64,000 bases of DNA from Pyricularia pennisetigena (taxonomy: Eukaryota > Ascomycota > Sordariomycetes > Magnaporthales > Pyriculariaceae): positions 1,412,176 to 1,476,175 of the forward strand of contig NC_043742.1 of the NCBI RefSeq assembly GCF_004337985.1. The letters run 5' to 3'. Each line of letters begins with the position of its first letter. Positions within the stretch are counted from its first letter, which is position 1. The notes below the pieces were generated by a model. That model worked only from the letters and a program-made list of their open reading frames with translations, did no database searches and was not told where the DNA came from. Below are positions 44,767-56,956 of this stretch, piece after piece. A program made the translations under genes and the position numbers.

Positions 44767-47409
44767 TTGTTATCGCTAAACAAGCACAATAAAATACGAA
44801 AAGCTAAACTCTGCCGAATAAAACGGGACGAATTATTACAAAATTTTCGTTCGATCGAATGTTTATTTGCATTATATTTACCCGTGTTCCAAAAACATAT
44901 TTCCGAAACAGATTGCAAGGAGTGGAATAAGTTTTACAAAATTGCAAAAAAAGGTTCGAAACGCTTTAATATAATTATTAAAATTACCCTAACTTGGGGT
45001 AACGAGGTGGTCACTTATTATAACTTTGTATTACAATATAAAGCTTATTATAAGAATTTCCGGGCTATTATATGGTATAACAACGGGTATTAGCCTTGGG
45101 CAAAAATGGTCGAAATTTTAAACGCGTTTATTCGGATCAAAATACAAAAAAATAACGGGCGGTTAAAAGTAAGCGACTCTCGCAATCCGATTCTCCCCCA
45201 AAATTTGGCCTATACCAAGCGTGTTTTAAAAGGGGACGTTACGTTTATTAATAAACCGACTAAGGAACTATTTAAAAACTATAATTTCGATTAGCATGGG
45301 CTAATTGTTCGACGGAAATTTACGGTATTACCCTTATTTTCGTCAACATTCCACGACTCTCCGAGGCTTATTATTGGAAATAACGACCAAAATGGGCTCC
45401 CGAGGCCGATTAACCCGCGGTCGGCATCCCAGCTATCTTTTTAAACCCAACGTAATATTGCACGCGACCACAATGTGGCGCCGACCCCGTCCGGCCAGGG
45501 ACCACCATCGTTATCGTCCCGTCCAACGATTCCGGAAACCATAGATTTTACGACAGAATCGCCGTCGTCGCTACGCCAGTATTTAACCCATACTTCCCCT
45601 ACCGAGGATAATAAATTAACCCTTATTCCATTAATTCCATTACCGGCATCGAATGCGTTTTTAGCCGCTCCAGGTCTAACAGTTAACGAAATTTCGAGGC
45701 AATCGTTAAATAATTTAATGGAAATCTCGCCATCGCGATCATCTATAAGCGAAAATAACAATTATTACGAATACACACCTTTAACCACATTTAATTTAGT
45801 ACCACATACGGTAATAAAAAGTATAAATTGCAATAATGCTTTACGATTACCAATTGCCTTTTTATTATTATCGCCGTCTTCGACATTTTGCCAATAATGC
45901 TCGCGATTTGCCGAATCGCCTTGTGTTATTTTTAATCCTGCAATTCCTGCGACAGTACCATATTTATCGTTAATTTCACATAAACTGCTGCCGTTATCAC
46001 CTCTCGCAATAACAAAATTTCGTAATTCGGAGCCCTTATTATCCCCCCCGGAAAAGTTTTCACATAAAACCAAATTAAATATGGTCGAAACGCCTAAAAT
46101 GGCCTGTTTAAAAGACGATACCGCCATTGAGCAGGAGCCGTTATATATTGCGATTATTATTTTCAGCTTTACAGTTAAAATTACGAATAACCCAACACGA
46201 TCACCTTCGACAAATCCTAACCCGGTATTTTTACCGCCCTCCGTATCGCCGCGTTCCTCGTTCCACCACGAAATAACCCAAACCCTAACGGTAATTTCAA
46301 ATTACCGCGTCGATAGCGTTATTAAATACACCGTGGCTCCCTGTTTACCTACGAAACCTAAATTCGTTAGGAAACGACCTGGATCCAATTTACACGAATC
46401 TTTACCGAAAAAACAAAAAAGGAATAATGGGGATCCTACCACCGTATTGGTTACACCATTTCGCCCATTATTAGCGGCAGTTTCGGGGTCCCACAAACTG
46501 GATAATTACGCCACAATTAATTCAATTAAATTAACTCCATTTTCACCGATTTTGGCGGTAAACCCCTGGTTGAAAAATGCCATATTATCCTTGGACCGAT
46601 TGGATAAAAACAAATGGTTTAACGATACCATAATAAATACCTATATATATATTTTGGCAAAACGATATGGATTTTGTTTTTTAAATAACCATTTCCTATA
46701 ATCTGTACCGACCTTATCGTGCAAAGCTAAATATGGGGATCCCCTGGAGTCGGACTTTGTTTTAATACCTATTTATAAAAATTACCACTGGTATTTTTTG
46801 GTCATATATAAATTAAATATTGGAAATACGGCCCAAAATCGTATTGTTTATTTTTTCAACTCCCTAAAATCTCACCCCCTATCGTCTAATACTTTTGCTC
46901 GATAGATATAATATTTTAATAATTTCGGTTATTAAGGATTTGTCCGCCAAAAACAAATTAAGGTCCCCCAACAGTTTAATAGCGTGGATTGCGGAATTTT
47001 TGGCCTTGCGTTCGCCTACCAAATCGTCGAAAATCTTCAACAGTTTATCGATTTTGTCGAAAGCGGGGCGAACCTGGGCTGGACGATCGACGCATCCAAA
47101 TGGCGCAGGCGTTTACGGCGTAAATTTAAACTCGCATACGGCCTCGATTCCGCTGCTCCGGATTGCAAATTGAAAAACACCGGGCACGGCGATAACGAAA
47201 CCTGTACAAATATAATCTCGGTATACCACGCCTTTAAAACTCCTAAAGCTTTAAAGCAAACCCTGTCGTTAACCACAATTGCATTTTCCGAAACTATTGC
47301 TATGGACCTCGAAATAAGTTATAACGGGATTATAACCAGTGTGTTTACTACCTCGATACCGCCTAAATCAATATTACTGCTAAATAACAATGTAACCATT
47401 ATTTTGTAA
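44767..47409 (+). pseudogene. Ulp1/SENP-like cysteine peptidase pseudogene
   Basis: A single plus-strand frame of about 880 codons. The N-terminal third is helical and basic (KLCRIKRDELLQNFRSIECL). The middle (45450-46560) is Ser/Thr/Pro-rich and looks disordered, with a nuclear-localisation-like KKQKRN at about 46409. The C-terminal third is a C48-type peptidase: WFNDTIINTYIYILAKRYGF (46615-46675), SDFVLIPIYKNYHW with the catalytic His at 46786-46788, YFFNSLKS with Asn at 46858-46860 where the catalytic Asp belongs, and PQQFNSVDCG with the oxyanion Gln (46972) and catalytic Cys (46990-46992). Ulp1/SENP enzymes remove SUMO or related modifiers; some transposons also carry such domains. Stops include 45091, 45292, 45448, 45895, 46699, three around 46903-46937, and 47407. 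No frameshift is needed. The start is not identified. Confidence 0.82.
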
Positions 47410-47468
47410 ATAAAAAGGAATTTTAAATCAGGAATTCTAAATCGCAACAAAATTATTAATACTAATTT

Positions 47469-48894
47469 ATGGTAAATAGGGCAAATACCGAAACCTTCCC
47501 ACAATCGACGGCATCCTTTCGATATTTGACATCTATATCGCCTAAATTTGTAGGGTCGTCAATAATATCGTCGCCAGCTACGCCTACTTCCCAATTTACC
47601 CCAGTGCAAATCGTCACCAAAAAAAAGGGCCAGGCATCGTCGAAAAAGGCTGCACATAATACAAAAACCAGCGACAAACCGTTGTCGCACCATACGTATA
47701 TACAATCTTCGTCCTTAAATATAACTGCGGCTATCCTTTTCGAAACCTTTTCAATTTTACCACGTAAAAAGATGAAGAAATTTCAGGCTGTTAATCCCGA
47801 AACCTTAAATGAAAAAATACAAAAGGCATTTTATTATACGCATCGTGTACCTTATAGGCCCATTAAAACCGTCAATTTTAATTCAAAGGTGGCCGCTTCC
47901 GACTTCAAATCAGGTAAAAATCACGTTATATATTTTATACCGTTTATTTATTATTAACTTTTTTTATCGTTTTAACACAGCTTTAGCGCACCTGCCTCCG
48001 CTCCCCAACCTACAGCAGCTTCCACAATTTAACTGTTTATCCAACCCAACAATAAAGCAAACCAGTTTCGTTACGCCGGACGGCGCCCAAAATCTCCTAT
48101 TTCCTATCCCGCCGGCGGATTATCCTAAAATGGTATACACAATCCCGAACCCCTGGCAGGCGCAAAACCGCGTCCCGTCGACTAATTCCACGAAACAAGG
48201 AAAATCGTTAATAAAAATTTTTTTTATTATTAATATTCCAGCCCAGCAATGCAACAAAAATAACGATTTTCCAGTGGAAAACGCAGCTAAATATTCACCC
48301 ATCGATAATAAAAACCCCGTCCAAATTAAATTTACCAAAAATGGTTGGGGTCCAATATTTGGGCAGGTAAATTTTATACACGATTTTAAATACGACCGAA
48401 TTTTCAATGTCCCAAACATCCCCCCCATAATCCCGCAGCCAGGAAATCAACTCGAGGCTAATATATTGGATTTTCGCACAATGGGTTTTTCTCACTGGGA
48501 AAATAACGTTGCGCGTAACCAATATTTGCTTTTAAAAGAAAAAAACTTTTGGAGCTCCGAGGGACTGGATATTTTTGCTTCGATTTTGGAAAACGCGCAA
48601 TAATTGAAAAGTTTTTTACGTTACTGGTTCGGGTTAAAAGTGTGCGAAATCAGGCATTGCTTATAGTGGCGCTTAACAGGCCCCAAACCTATTTATCTAA
48701 AACAAAACACAGGTTTAAATAACGACCAATATTTGGCTTTCCACATATTACCACGAAATATAATCGTACGGTATTTTACCGGCTCCTATACTGCAAATTG
48801 GCCGGGAATGGGGCAGGAAAGGTCGCCTTATTTTACGAATTTCGGAAACGATATTAATTTTTACATAGGAACTATATCGTCAGATGGAATGTAA
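47469..48894 (+). pseudogene. Two-exon gene of unknown function downstream of the Ulp1-like gene, lightly damaged
   Basis: ATG at 47469 opens exon 1 (47469-47913), rich in Ser/Thr/Pro/Lys (SKKAAHNTKTSDKPLSH), then KMKKFQAVNPETLNEKIQKA. A 67-nt intron follows (47914-47980, donor GTAAAA, branch-like TTAAC at 47953-47957, acceptor AACACAG). Exon 2 continues to the first stop at 48601-48603, giving 355 codons without interruption, the longest in the window. The same frame runs on past that TAA (from CAA by one C-to-T) and a TAG at about 48664 to a TAA at 48892, with coding-like words FTGSYTANWPGMGQERSPYF. Exon 2 includes PLPNLQQLPQFNCLSNPTIK, TPDGAQNLLFPIPPADYP and FTKNGWGPIFGQVNFIHDF. I do not recognise the family. 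It starts 60 bp after the Ulp1-like frame ends, same strand, so the two may have formed one unit. Confidence 0.6.
47914..47980 (+). other. Predicted intron
   Basis: GTAAAA...AACACAG, 67 nt. Removing it joins the plus frame used by 47469-47913 to the different frame used from 47981 on, with a split Ala codon. Both flanks are coding-like only in these frames. Confidence 0.6.
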
Positions 48895-51870
48895 ATAAAA
48901 TCGTTATTATATTATAAATAATATTAAACTAAAAAGGCTAACAATATCCCTATTTTAGCACATTGTTCGATCCCAAAATTAATTTCAAAGTTGAAAATGG
49001 TATTATTATAACCATCGTGTTCGGACTATTAAATGCGTCCGAAGGCAAAAGTTAGGCCCGGTTGGATGTAAAAAATACAGCTAAATTCAAAAAACTTCAA
49101 AGGATCGAAAAGACGCTTGGTATCGGCTGGAACCTAAACTGACCCTAATTTTACTGTTAATATTTGTGCAAACGCCACAGGGTGAAAATTTGGCGGTAAA
49201 ACATATTTAAATGGGATTGCAAAATTTATTTTTATTTTCTTTATTATCCATAACTTGGGCAATTTATCCCCCCTTTACCCCCAGCCCCGTGGCAGTTCGG
49301 GCAATTTAACGTCATTATATCGAAAATATATAATAAATGGTAAATTCGTGTTTGTGAAAGGTAAATCGGGGATAGGAAAAAGAGGGAATTGAAAATAATT
49401 AAAATTGTAAAAACTATTTTTTACAGTAGCGACGGTGGTATATAAATCGAACCAAATTTAAATCCTTTAAAATATGGGATATATAATCCACCCACAAACC
49501 AAAATAATCGAGGTGTAAACACGTAATACCGTAAAAACACCTGCGACCTGGTCCTTATTTATCCAATTAGGCCAATTGGTGTAACCGGATCCCTACCTCC
49601 CTTTCCCGCCCTGCCCGCACCCACTAAAATTCTGCGGTTCAACCATTTTCAACCATGGCACAATTTTGCACGCAAAAAAAGATTCAGCCTGACCACGTAT
49701 GTCCAATTACGATCGAAAAAACGCGCGCTTATACAGGTTAATTTGCGGTAATAATTCGGGCATATTAATTAACGGAAACATGTACGCCCATTCGTTTTTA
49801 AACTTAAAATTGTAAAGGGTAATAATAATGGTGGTATATGTGCTGCATATAAAATGGTATTAATGTACGTCGTTGTTTTTACCCCGCAGCTATATAAAGA
49901 TAAATTAGCATAAATCCTCTTCCACTGCCGTCCACATTAAAATGCGATAACAGGTTTCGAATGCCGAAAGTGGGAGCATAGTACAAATCGCTGTTATTGG
50001 CAAAAGCTCATATATTAAAAATATTTTACTCCCATTATCCGTAAACTTTTTTAGCACCGCTCCATTACCCCGGCTGGCGGTGGATTCGTTTAAGCTAAAA
50101 CTCTATAGGTTTTTACCTTTTAATCCAGGACCTGCGTTTCGAGGAGAAAAAATGGTTTATAATGCAACCCCATAGATAATCAACCTCCGCTTTATTTCGC
50201 CACTAATTACCATGCGATTTTGGACCCCGCATTTTACCGCATATAAATAACGTACCGCGGGTGGTAAAGGGGCCTCGTAATGGACGCCCTTTTAAGGCTA
50301 TTTTGACAAAATACCAAATCATATTATTAATTTTATGGAGGTACAACCTTTAACAGGCATTTAGGAACCCTCCATAAACGGGGTAAAAAAAAAGCGCAAA
50401 ATCCGATTGGCTGGTTTTGCAGCGTTAATTCGCGTAATTAGCTTTTTTAAATAGGGAATAGTAAATAATTGGGGTATTATTCGCAACTCCCTTTAGCAAT
50501 GGAAATAACGAATGGTTGCTTGGCACAATATGTGTAATTCAGCCATAAAACGATTTTGGTTTACGCAAAGTTAATAAAAATTGCCAAACAAAAAACTTGT
50601 AATTAAAGTAAAACCAAATTTCATATTAAAAATTATTCCGAAAAATTGTTCGTTTGCAACCCTGTATTACCAGCATGGGCATTATAAAAACATTTCAAAT
50701 ACTGTCAAAAATTCCGTTACTATCACAAATTCGCCTTATATTGGCAGGCCAGTAGCCGGCAACCTAGCCCTCGAAGTTCGCACGCTCCAATAATGTTCAA
50801 TAATATAATGGAAAGTTAACAGGGTAGCAATGCCAAATAGAGACACGGGCGGGTTTGCAACGGTATAAACCAAGCGGGAATGGTTGGCTAGGCGAAATGG
50901 CCGCCAATAACCAAACGCGGGTAGCTACCCCTTTCCCTTCCCATTTAAATCACTGGCCAAAATCAGCTTATCTATCCAATTTAATGCACGGAGGGAAATA
51001 TTAAAAATTAACAAATAATATTAAACTGCTTCCCCATTCCTTCACAAAACGCCAACCACCCCACCCATTTTGGCATTATATAAGGCGCGTTGGATCGGGG
51101 TTTTAACGGCCCCACACTTTTAACAATATTCGGCATATTTTTCGCCCCAATGCTTTGGGGGAAAAAAATCAAACAAAAAAGGTGATTTATGGTTTGCGTT
51201 ATTAAAATAAAAAACGCAAATAGACGATAATAATAGCTGGGCTTTATATGTCAATTATATACCGCATAACCTTGCCTTTGGCTTTCCAAAGGCTAGTCGG
51301 TTTCCTTTTTTTTGCGGACTGTACGGGCGAACGAATAAATTACGGCTTAAACGCATACAGTTTTCGGGCAAATTAAGCCGATAAAATAATCCATGTTGTA
51401 AAATGATTTTAATTTATTTATCGTAATTAGCGGGCGGTTTAGCGTTACCCAGCAAGTATAAGGCGTTTTGGGCTTTCCCTTACCTAGCTTTTAAAAAATT
51501 GCAAATAAATCCTGGTGTAATTTATGTAAAAATGAATGGAAAGAGCCGTTAGTTTTAAAAAAACGAATTATAATAGTTAAGTGTCGAACTATATACCTGA
51601 AAATAATACGAACAACCTTTTTTGGAGGGCTGATTTGCATCCATTATTAAATAACTCGTTACAGTTTTTTATTATAATCCAAATGGAAATAAACGATACG
51701 AGTTAAACTAATTTGTCCATTTCCAAATCTGGCCGGGCCAAAAGGCTGCTGTGCTTCCAAATTTGTTATACCGGTTTTTAGCGATAAATAGGCTAATTAA
51801 TCCATTAGGGTAATAGGTAGCAATATTTGCTTACCCCTATATACGGAATACCATCCGGTTTTCCGTTAAA
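48895..51870. other. No gene identified
   Basis: The frame of the preceding gene continues for about 100 bp with stops. After that only short open stretches are seen (plus 50581-50793, 70 codons). No domain, repeat partner or RNA gene recognised. Confidence 0.35.
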
Positions 51871-51872
51871 TT

Positions 51873-52298
51873 ATGCTTTATCCAATTCCAATCGGTAGCG
51901 GCAGTATTTACTGCGTTCGGTCATTACATATAAAAATCGGGCGCACGCCATTTAAAATTGAAATCAGTTTCGAAACAGGCCTATTTGATTTTTGTGGAAG
52001 CGATTGGTCGGCCACGACCAAAAAAGGCATATTGGTTGACCGGTGCGAGGTTGTAATACGATGCAGCTTATTTGGAATCCTTGTTTTAATATTTTTACGG
52101 ATTATCGATATTATTATTAATGTGGTTAAAAAATTAGGGGTGAATTTAATGCTAACTTTTCTGCGGGAGTTTTTTAACGGGTTCGTTCCTCCTGGCCTTC
52201 ACCTCCACGGAGTATCCCGGCATTTAATTTGGATATATTGCTTTCGATTTGCATTTGGCAAGATTTTTCGCCCTTTTTGCTTTGCGAATGCGGTGTAG
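51873..52298 (+). CDS. Unknown 141-codon open frame with hydrophobic segments
   Basis: Uninterrupted plus-strand frame from an ATG at 51873. It contains SIYCVRSLHIKIGRTPFKIE, a hydrophobic stretch near residues 65-80 (FGILVLIFLRIIDIIINVV) and a second one near the C-terminus. In an AT-rich region where most real genes carry many stops, an open frame of this size could be chance or a late survivor. No family recognised and no clear Kozak or intron context. Confidence 0.25.
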   Translation: MLYPIPIGSGSIYCVRSLHIKIGRTPFKIEISFETGLFDFCGSDWSATTKKGILVDRCEVVIRCSLFGILVLIFLRIIDIIINVVKKLGVNLMLTFLREFFNGFVPPGLHLHGVSRHLIWIYCFRFAFGKIFRPFCFANAV

Positions 52299-52299
52299 G

Positions 52300-52490
52300 T
52301 TAATAAAAAAAGGTTATACAGTGTTTCAGGGGTATTTTCTTTTGGCACATTTTTGCACTAAATAAATGGGCGAAAAAACCTGCTTTAGTAATACGCTGTA
52401 AAAATATGACCAGTTTTAACGCAATTTATACCCCAGCGCCGTGATATTTTTTACAGGGAATTCAACCTTTGCATAACCGCGTTGGCGAAC
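52300..52490. repeat. Right-end fragment related to the TIR element at 11.1-11.85 kb
   Basis: Shares TTTCAGGGGTATT (52323; compare 11667) and ends AATTCAACCTTTGCATAACC then GCGTTGGCGAACCATG, corresponding to 11810-11845. Its end is also the inverted match of the left end at 11105-11142, confirming the terminal repeat. Confidence 0.6.
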
Positions 52491-52554
52491 CATGACAAAC
52501 AAAGGCAACCACCAACGATTTAATTTAATTTAAACGGTTTTAAGACCCGGTTTT

Positions 52555-52690
52555 GACTTTCGCGGGTAATTGGTCCCAAAAAGATCCCAGGGAAAGGCCG
52601 GACGTGTTCCCGAATATTTATCCTTGGCCTCCCCGAGATTACGTTACCGTTTCTGGTTTCTTTTATGTAAAAAATGCGAACCAAAAATGA
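52555..52690 (+). repeat. Dispersed repeat (partner 57740-57835)
   Basis: GAGAGGCCGGATGTGTTCCC-type sequence followed by GGCCTCCCCGAGATTACGTT here and GGTTTCCCCGAAATTACGTG at 57.8 kb, same orientation and spacing. On the plus strand both read RPDVFPN...PR(D/N)YV(T/A)V(S/F)G, so the repeat is probably coding, but I do not recognise it. Confidence 0.6.
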
Positions 52691-53224
52691 AATTTCTGTT
52701 TTCCGTCACTATTCCCAACAATTTGGGCGCAGTTTTTGGAAAGGTTGACTTATAGTAACGCATTTTTTTTTGGTTGCCTAGTTTTTGGAATAATGTTTAA
52801 AAATTGGAAAATTTATGGATGCGTTGCAGGTTGAAAATGACAAAAAATATTTAAAATCCTAAATATTTAATTACTGCTATTTAATTTATATTATCCCAAC
52901 CGCTTTTTCCTTATAGCAGCCATTGTCAGGTTTATAATTAGTTTGATTAAAGTTTTTTTATTGGTAGTTTTTCGAGCTGGGGAATTATATCCCAGCCCGA
53001 TGGATTTTAGCAGAACTTTCTACCCGCTAATATGGAGCCGTATTTCTCCAAAAAAATATATATTTCGCGGACAGTTTTAACACCAATTAACATTTTAAAG
53101 CGCATAACCCTACCATTAGCACGGCGTGGGTTAATTAATAATAAGCTTTAATTTCTCCAAACCTGTCGCAAATTTATTTAACGCTGTTGTTAAAAATAAT
53201 AAACCTTTGGATAATGCAGCGGAA

Positions 53225-53863
53225 GCACCCGCTTCCGTGGATACCGCGAGTAAAACTTCTTAAAGGAATGCCGCACCAAAAAGAAAGCGCAAGGCGCTTT
53301 ACCAATTGCCACTCGATTTAAAACGCAACAGGATGGGCTTAAAATCCGCATATAATTTTGAAAATACGACTATCGATACGCAGGTTTTGGAAATGAAGCA
53401 AGTTTCGCAGGTTTGGGAAACGATATTTGCGAAAATGACCTCGCAGCAATTCGATTTCCGTTATAATTTAATGGCAGAGATTCAGCTATTACGTCAAAAG
53501 GAGGGCGAAAAGGCTTTGTTGAGGCTGGTATACGAGGGTGTGAAACAGCAGTTGCAGAAAAAAGCCTTGGAGGTAATCGAATTATAAAAGAAGTTCGATG
53601 CTAAGGAGTTAATTCGGACTGTAAAAATGATTGCTAGCAGGGATTAAGGTATGTTGCCTTTTAACAGCAATGTCCAGACGGTAACCCGGAGCAGCAGTAC
53701 GGTTAAAGGTTGTAAGGTTGGCCATAAAGGAAACATGCAAGCAAACGCAGCCACCCAACCATATTCGCAGAACGGTATACGCAATTCTGGATTATTATAC
53801 CCGTAACAAACAGCTGTCGGGGGTAACAGGAACAAAACCTTCAGATTTATAAATGTTAAATAG
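53225..53863 (+). pseudogene. Unknown charged, helical protein C-terminus
   Basis: One plus-strand frame of about 210 codons with stops at 53264, 53585, about 53644 and 53804. It reads NAAPKRKRKALYQLPLDLKR (a basic, nuclear-signal-like stretch), LEMKQVSQVWETIFAKM, a helix-prone region EIQLLRQKEGEKALLRLVYE then VKQQLQKKALEVIEL, and KKFDAKELIRTVKMIASRD. It resembles the tail of a fungal regulatory or transposon protein, but I cannot assign it. Confidence 0.5.
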
Positions 53864-55360
53864 TTAATAAATGAGATTTGGATTAATATGATATATTTAT
53901 TTCTTTATTGCAATTGTATCCAATAAAAGCCACCAGCTATCTGTAAAGCCTGCGAAGCCTGTTTGCCCTGTATTTTTGCCATCCGCAATCTATTAAACAA
54001 TCTTTAATCCATCTGATATTTGTTTCAAGTAATTATAAATTAGGCGCCCTGTTCCCCTCGTTTATAATATATGTTTTTTGTAAATCTTTTTGGGGATGCC
54101 AGCCAAGGTTTGCTCGCCTTCCTGCTATGCATATTGTTGGTTTTTCGCTTTAGTTACTGTTACGACCAAAAGCTGGGCCCCGGAAGACCAGGTGGGTTAC
54201 ACCCCTTTTAATAATAAAATATTATATTCCTGCAAAACGTGATTTTACTACCTTTTTCATTTATGGGGTATGGTAGCAAGCAACAAGGTTGTATCAGTTT
54301 CCTGAATTTTTATGGATCGTATATAATATTGTCCACTAGCTCCCATAGCATTGAGGTGGAAACAATCCCAAAAGATTATAATTGCCAACATTTTTTATCG
54401 TTTCCATATATAGAATTCGTTTCCGTTTTAAATGTACAGGCAGTTTCGGACCAGGAAACACTGAATTTTTGGAAATTTTAATAATTTTTATCACATCGTT
54501 TAGGTTTAATAAACCTCGAACATAAGCCTGTTGTTTATTATATATCGGTTAATTATTAATATTTAGAGTATTTCGCTTACAATTTTATAGAAAGGTATAA
54601 ATTTTGATTCCTTTAATTCTGGTCCGTTTGCCACATTCCCGATATTGTCGTTAACATCGCCGTATTGTCACCCATTAAATATGGCGACATGCTCATTTTG
54701 CAACCGAAAGCGAAAATGGTTTTCCGATATGTGAGGGGAAAGGTTTCAGCATTAAAATTACTATCGGCTTATACCGAGGAACACATCCGCGCCGACGGTA
54801 ACGTTTCGGTCCGTAATAAATAAACGATTATATTATATATATTAGTTTTACCGTCTTTTTTTCGGTTAGTAAAAAGTCGAAACGTTATTTTTATAATATT
54901 TAACCAGGTTAATTAAATGGGGCGGCGTTTTTTCCGAAATATTTGGTGGAAATTTTTCAATATGCATTTTATATTTAATTTATTAAAAACTTCCACCAGC
55001 TATTTTAGGAATTGGAAAGCGGCGCAAAAATATAAATTTGGACCAGCAATATAACCGTATAATTTATTTTTAATTCGTTGCAGGGAGAATTTTAGGCGTA
55101 TTACGTACTCGCCGGTTCCTTGGAGCGGGAATTCGACGAACATTTATATAAATGCATCCAATGGTATTACGGTATAGCAAAGGCGCGTATACCCCTTATT
55201 CGTTACTGGAAACGATCGGTTTAAATGATCGGTGGGCGAAAGAACCACTTACCCCCAGCACAAATAACACAATTGCTTTTTGCGCCCTATCACGCAACAA
55301 CCTTGTAATTATGCTTCGTAATTGGCAAACTCGCGAACCGGTGTGCCTATTTCCTGCCAA
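53864..55360. other. Mostly unassigned; protein-like fragments
   Basis: Plus strand 54630-54835 reads PDIVVNIAVLSPIKYGDMLI and KMVFRYVRGKVSALKLLSAY then TEEHIRADGNVSV up to a TAA, clearly protein-like but unassigned. Plus 54239-54481 and 55152-55370 are open for 80 and 72 codons without recognised features. Confidence 0.4.
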
Positions 55361-55362
55361 TA

Positions 55363-55440
55363 TTACCTAGCCTTTTTTGCCATCCGTTTGCCTCGTTCGC
55401 CTTCTGGTACTGGCGAAGTGCCTGTTTAAGGTGGTTCGCA
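55363..55440 (-). repeat. Short dispersed repeat (partner 41338-41410)
   Basis: See the partner at 41.3 kb. The minus strand here reads ANHLKQALRQYQKANEANGW then QKRLGNI. Confidence 0.6.
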
Positions 55441-55702
55441 AGGCAAAAATACGATATAAAAGGCGCAAGGTCCCCATTTAGTGTTTCGATAGTGTCAGGG
55501 CGGGAAACACATTTAAAACGCTGTTAAAGCAGATCCGGTAATTAATCGTTGTTTTACAGACCGCAAAGGTCGTATGGCTCCCAATATTTGGAAATTTTAT
55601 TACCATTTGGTATTGCTCGCTAATGCTCGCTCAATTTTATTTAATTTTTATCCAACCCAATAAAAAGGTATATAATTTACTAAATGTAATTTGGGTATTT
55701 TA

Positions 55703-55975
55703 TTAATTATCTGATATTTCGTCCTCCGATGGGCTATCGGGTTGTTGCTGCTTAACCTTCCGTCGTTTTCGATTCGCCCTGCTGGCCACGTCCATTCCCC
55801 GTTGAGTTTTGCTGCAAATTCCTGTTTTTATTCCGAATTTCGTTTTAAAATGGACAATTCGCGATTTTAAACCAGCCTATTCGACCTGTGAGGGACAGCC
55901 ATAATCCTGTCGACAGTTCGGCTTGTATCGGGTATATAAAGTTAATATTTCGAGGTTGGTAAAGCGCCGTTCCAT
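55703..55975 (-). pseudogene. Small basic protein relic, 90 codons with one stop
   Basis: ATG at 55975 (ERRFTNLEILTLYTRYKPNC), one in-frame TAG in SQVE_AGLK (probably from CAG), and a C-terminal basic/acidic tail ASRANRKRRKVKQQQPDSPS then EDEISDN before a TAA at 55705-55703. The bipartite basic stretch looks like a nuclear localisation signal. The protein may be the last exon of a longer gene. No family recognised. Confidence 0.5.
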
Positions 55976-56059
55976 ATTTTAAACTTTTTTAAAAAACTTG
56001 GAAAGCCTGTGTAAAGGGAGTTAGATAAATGTTATATGGGAAAGGAATAAAATAAAAGA

Positions 56060-56865
56060 TAAAATTTGCTCGCTTATTTAAAATTTTCGTTTAAAATACC
56101 CAGGCGACGTCCGCTGTATGCACGCCGAGGTCCTTTAATTCCCAATGGCTTTAGGAATCCCCCTATTGGAGAAGCCGTCAATGCCGCTGCTAGTATGGCT
56201 GTTGTTGAAGCTTTCGCTATAATTGTGAACGGAAATACCCTATTGGCGACCGGATATATAATAATCTCCAGCAAATCTGTTTTTAACAAAACCATTATAG
56301 CGGGTAAATTTAGTAAAAAAATCTGTTAACCAAAATTGGCCTCCCGGATTACATGTCGGAGCTGCAAACAGACGAAAAAGATGACGAGATTCGCTTACTC
56401 CTTTTGGCGTCGGATCCAAATGCGTTAAATTTGGAGCTAATTCGTATTTCGGAGCAGCAGGAATATAACCGAAGTTAGAAGCAGTAAAAGCCAGTTGATT
56501 TGGTATTGGTTGGAAGGCAAAGATTGGTGGGATTCCGTAAAAGGATATCGAAAAAGGGTCGCAATTAATTTGGGATGGGGAAAGGGTTTAAATTGGATCC
56601 AAATCAGGTTACCACCCGACCACCTTTTTAATGGGAGGCTTGGGATATAAATTAGCAGAAGATGCGGTTATGGACAGTGAAGTTAATTCCGAAATGGGTT
56701 CGACCTTTTTAAAGGGCGAGGGTGACAGGCGCTCCATAAGATTCAAAATCCTGGTTTTAACATTTCGGTTTTACCCACAAAATAGCTCGCCAACACTATT
56801 TTTTTCCAACCCATTAAGCATAACAGCAGGTATGCGGAAAATGTAACGGTTAATAGCTTCGATAA
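56060..56865. other. Unassigned relics
   Basis: Plus strand 56352-56478 reads DYMSELQTDEKDDEIRLLLL then ASDPNALNLELIRISEQQEY before a stop, an acidic helical peptide. The same frame continues with stops to about 56560. 56066-56329 is open on both strands and cannot be judged. Confidence 0.35.
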
Positions 56866-56908
56866 AATCCTTAAGCAACCTTTTGTGCTATTTTTTCTCC
56901 TCGGCGTT

Positions 56909-56956
56909 AACACAATAAACGTCCTAATAATACTTGATTAGGGCGTTTATTGTGTT
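56909..56956. other. Hairpin with 20-bp arms
   Basis: Left arm 56909-56928 and right arm 56937-56956 are inverted copies (AACACAATAAACGTCCTAAT and its complement), with one T/C difference and an 8-nt loop. There is no following T tract and no adjacent gene end that I can identify. It could be a small foldback element. Confidence 0.65.
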
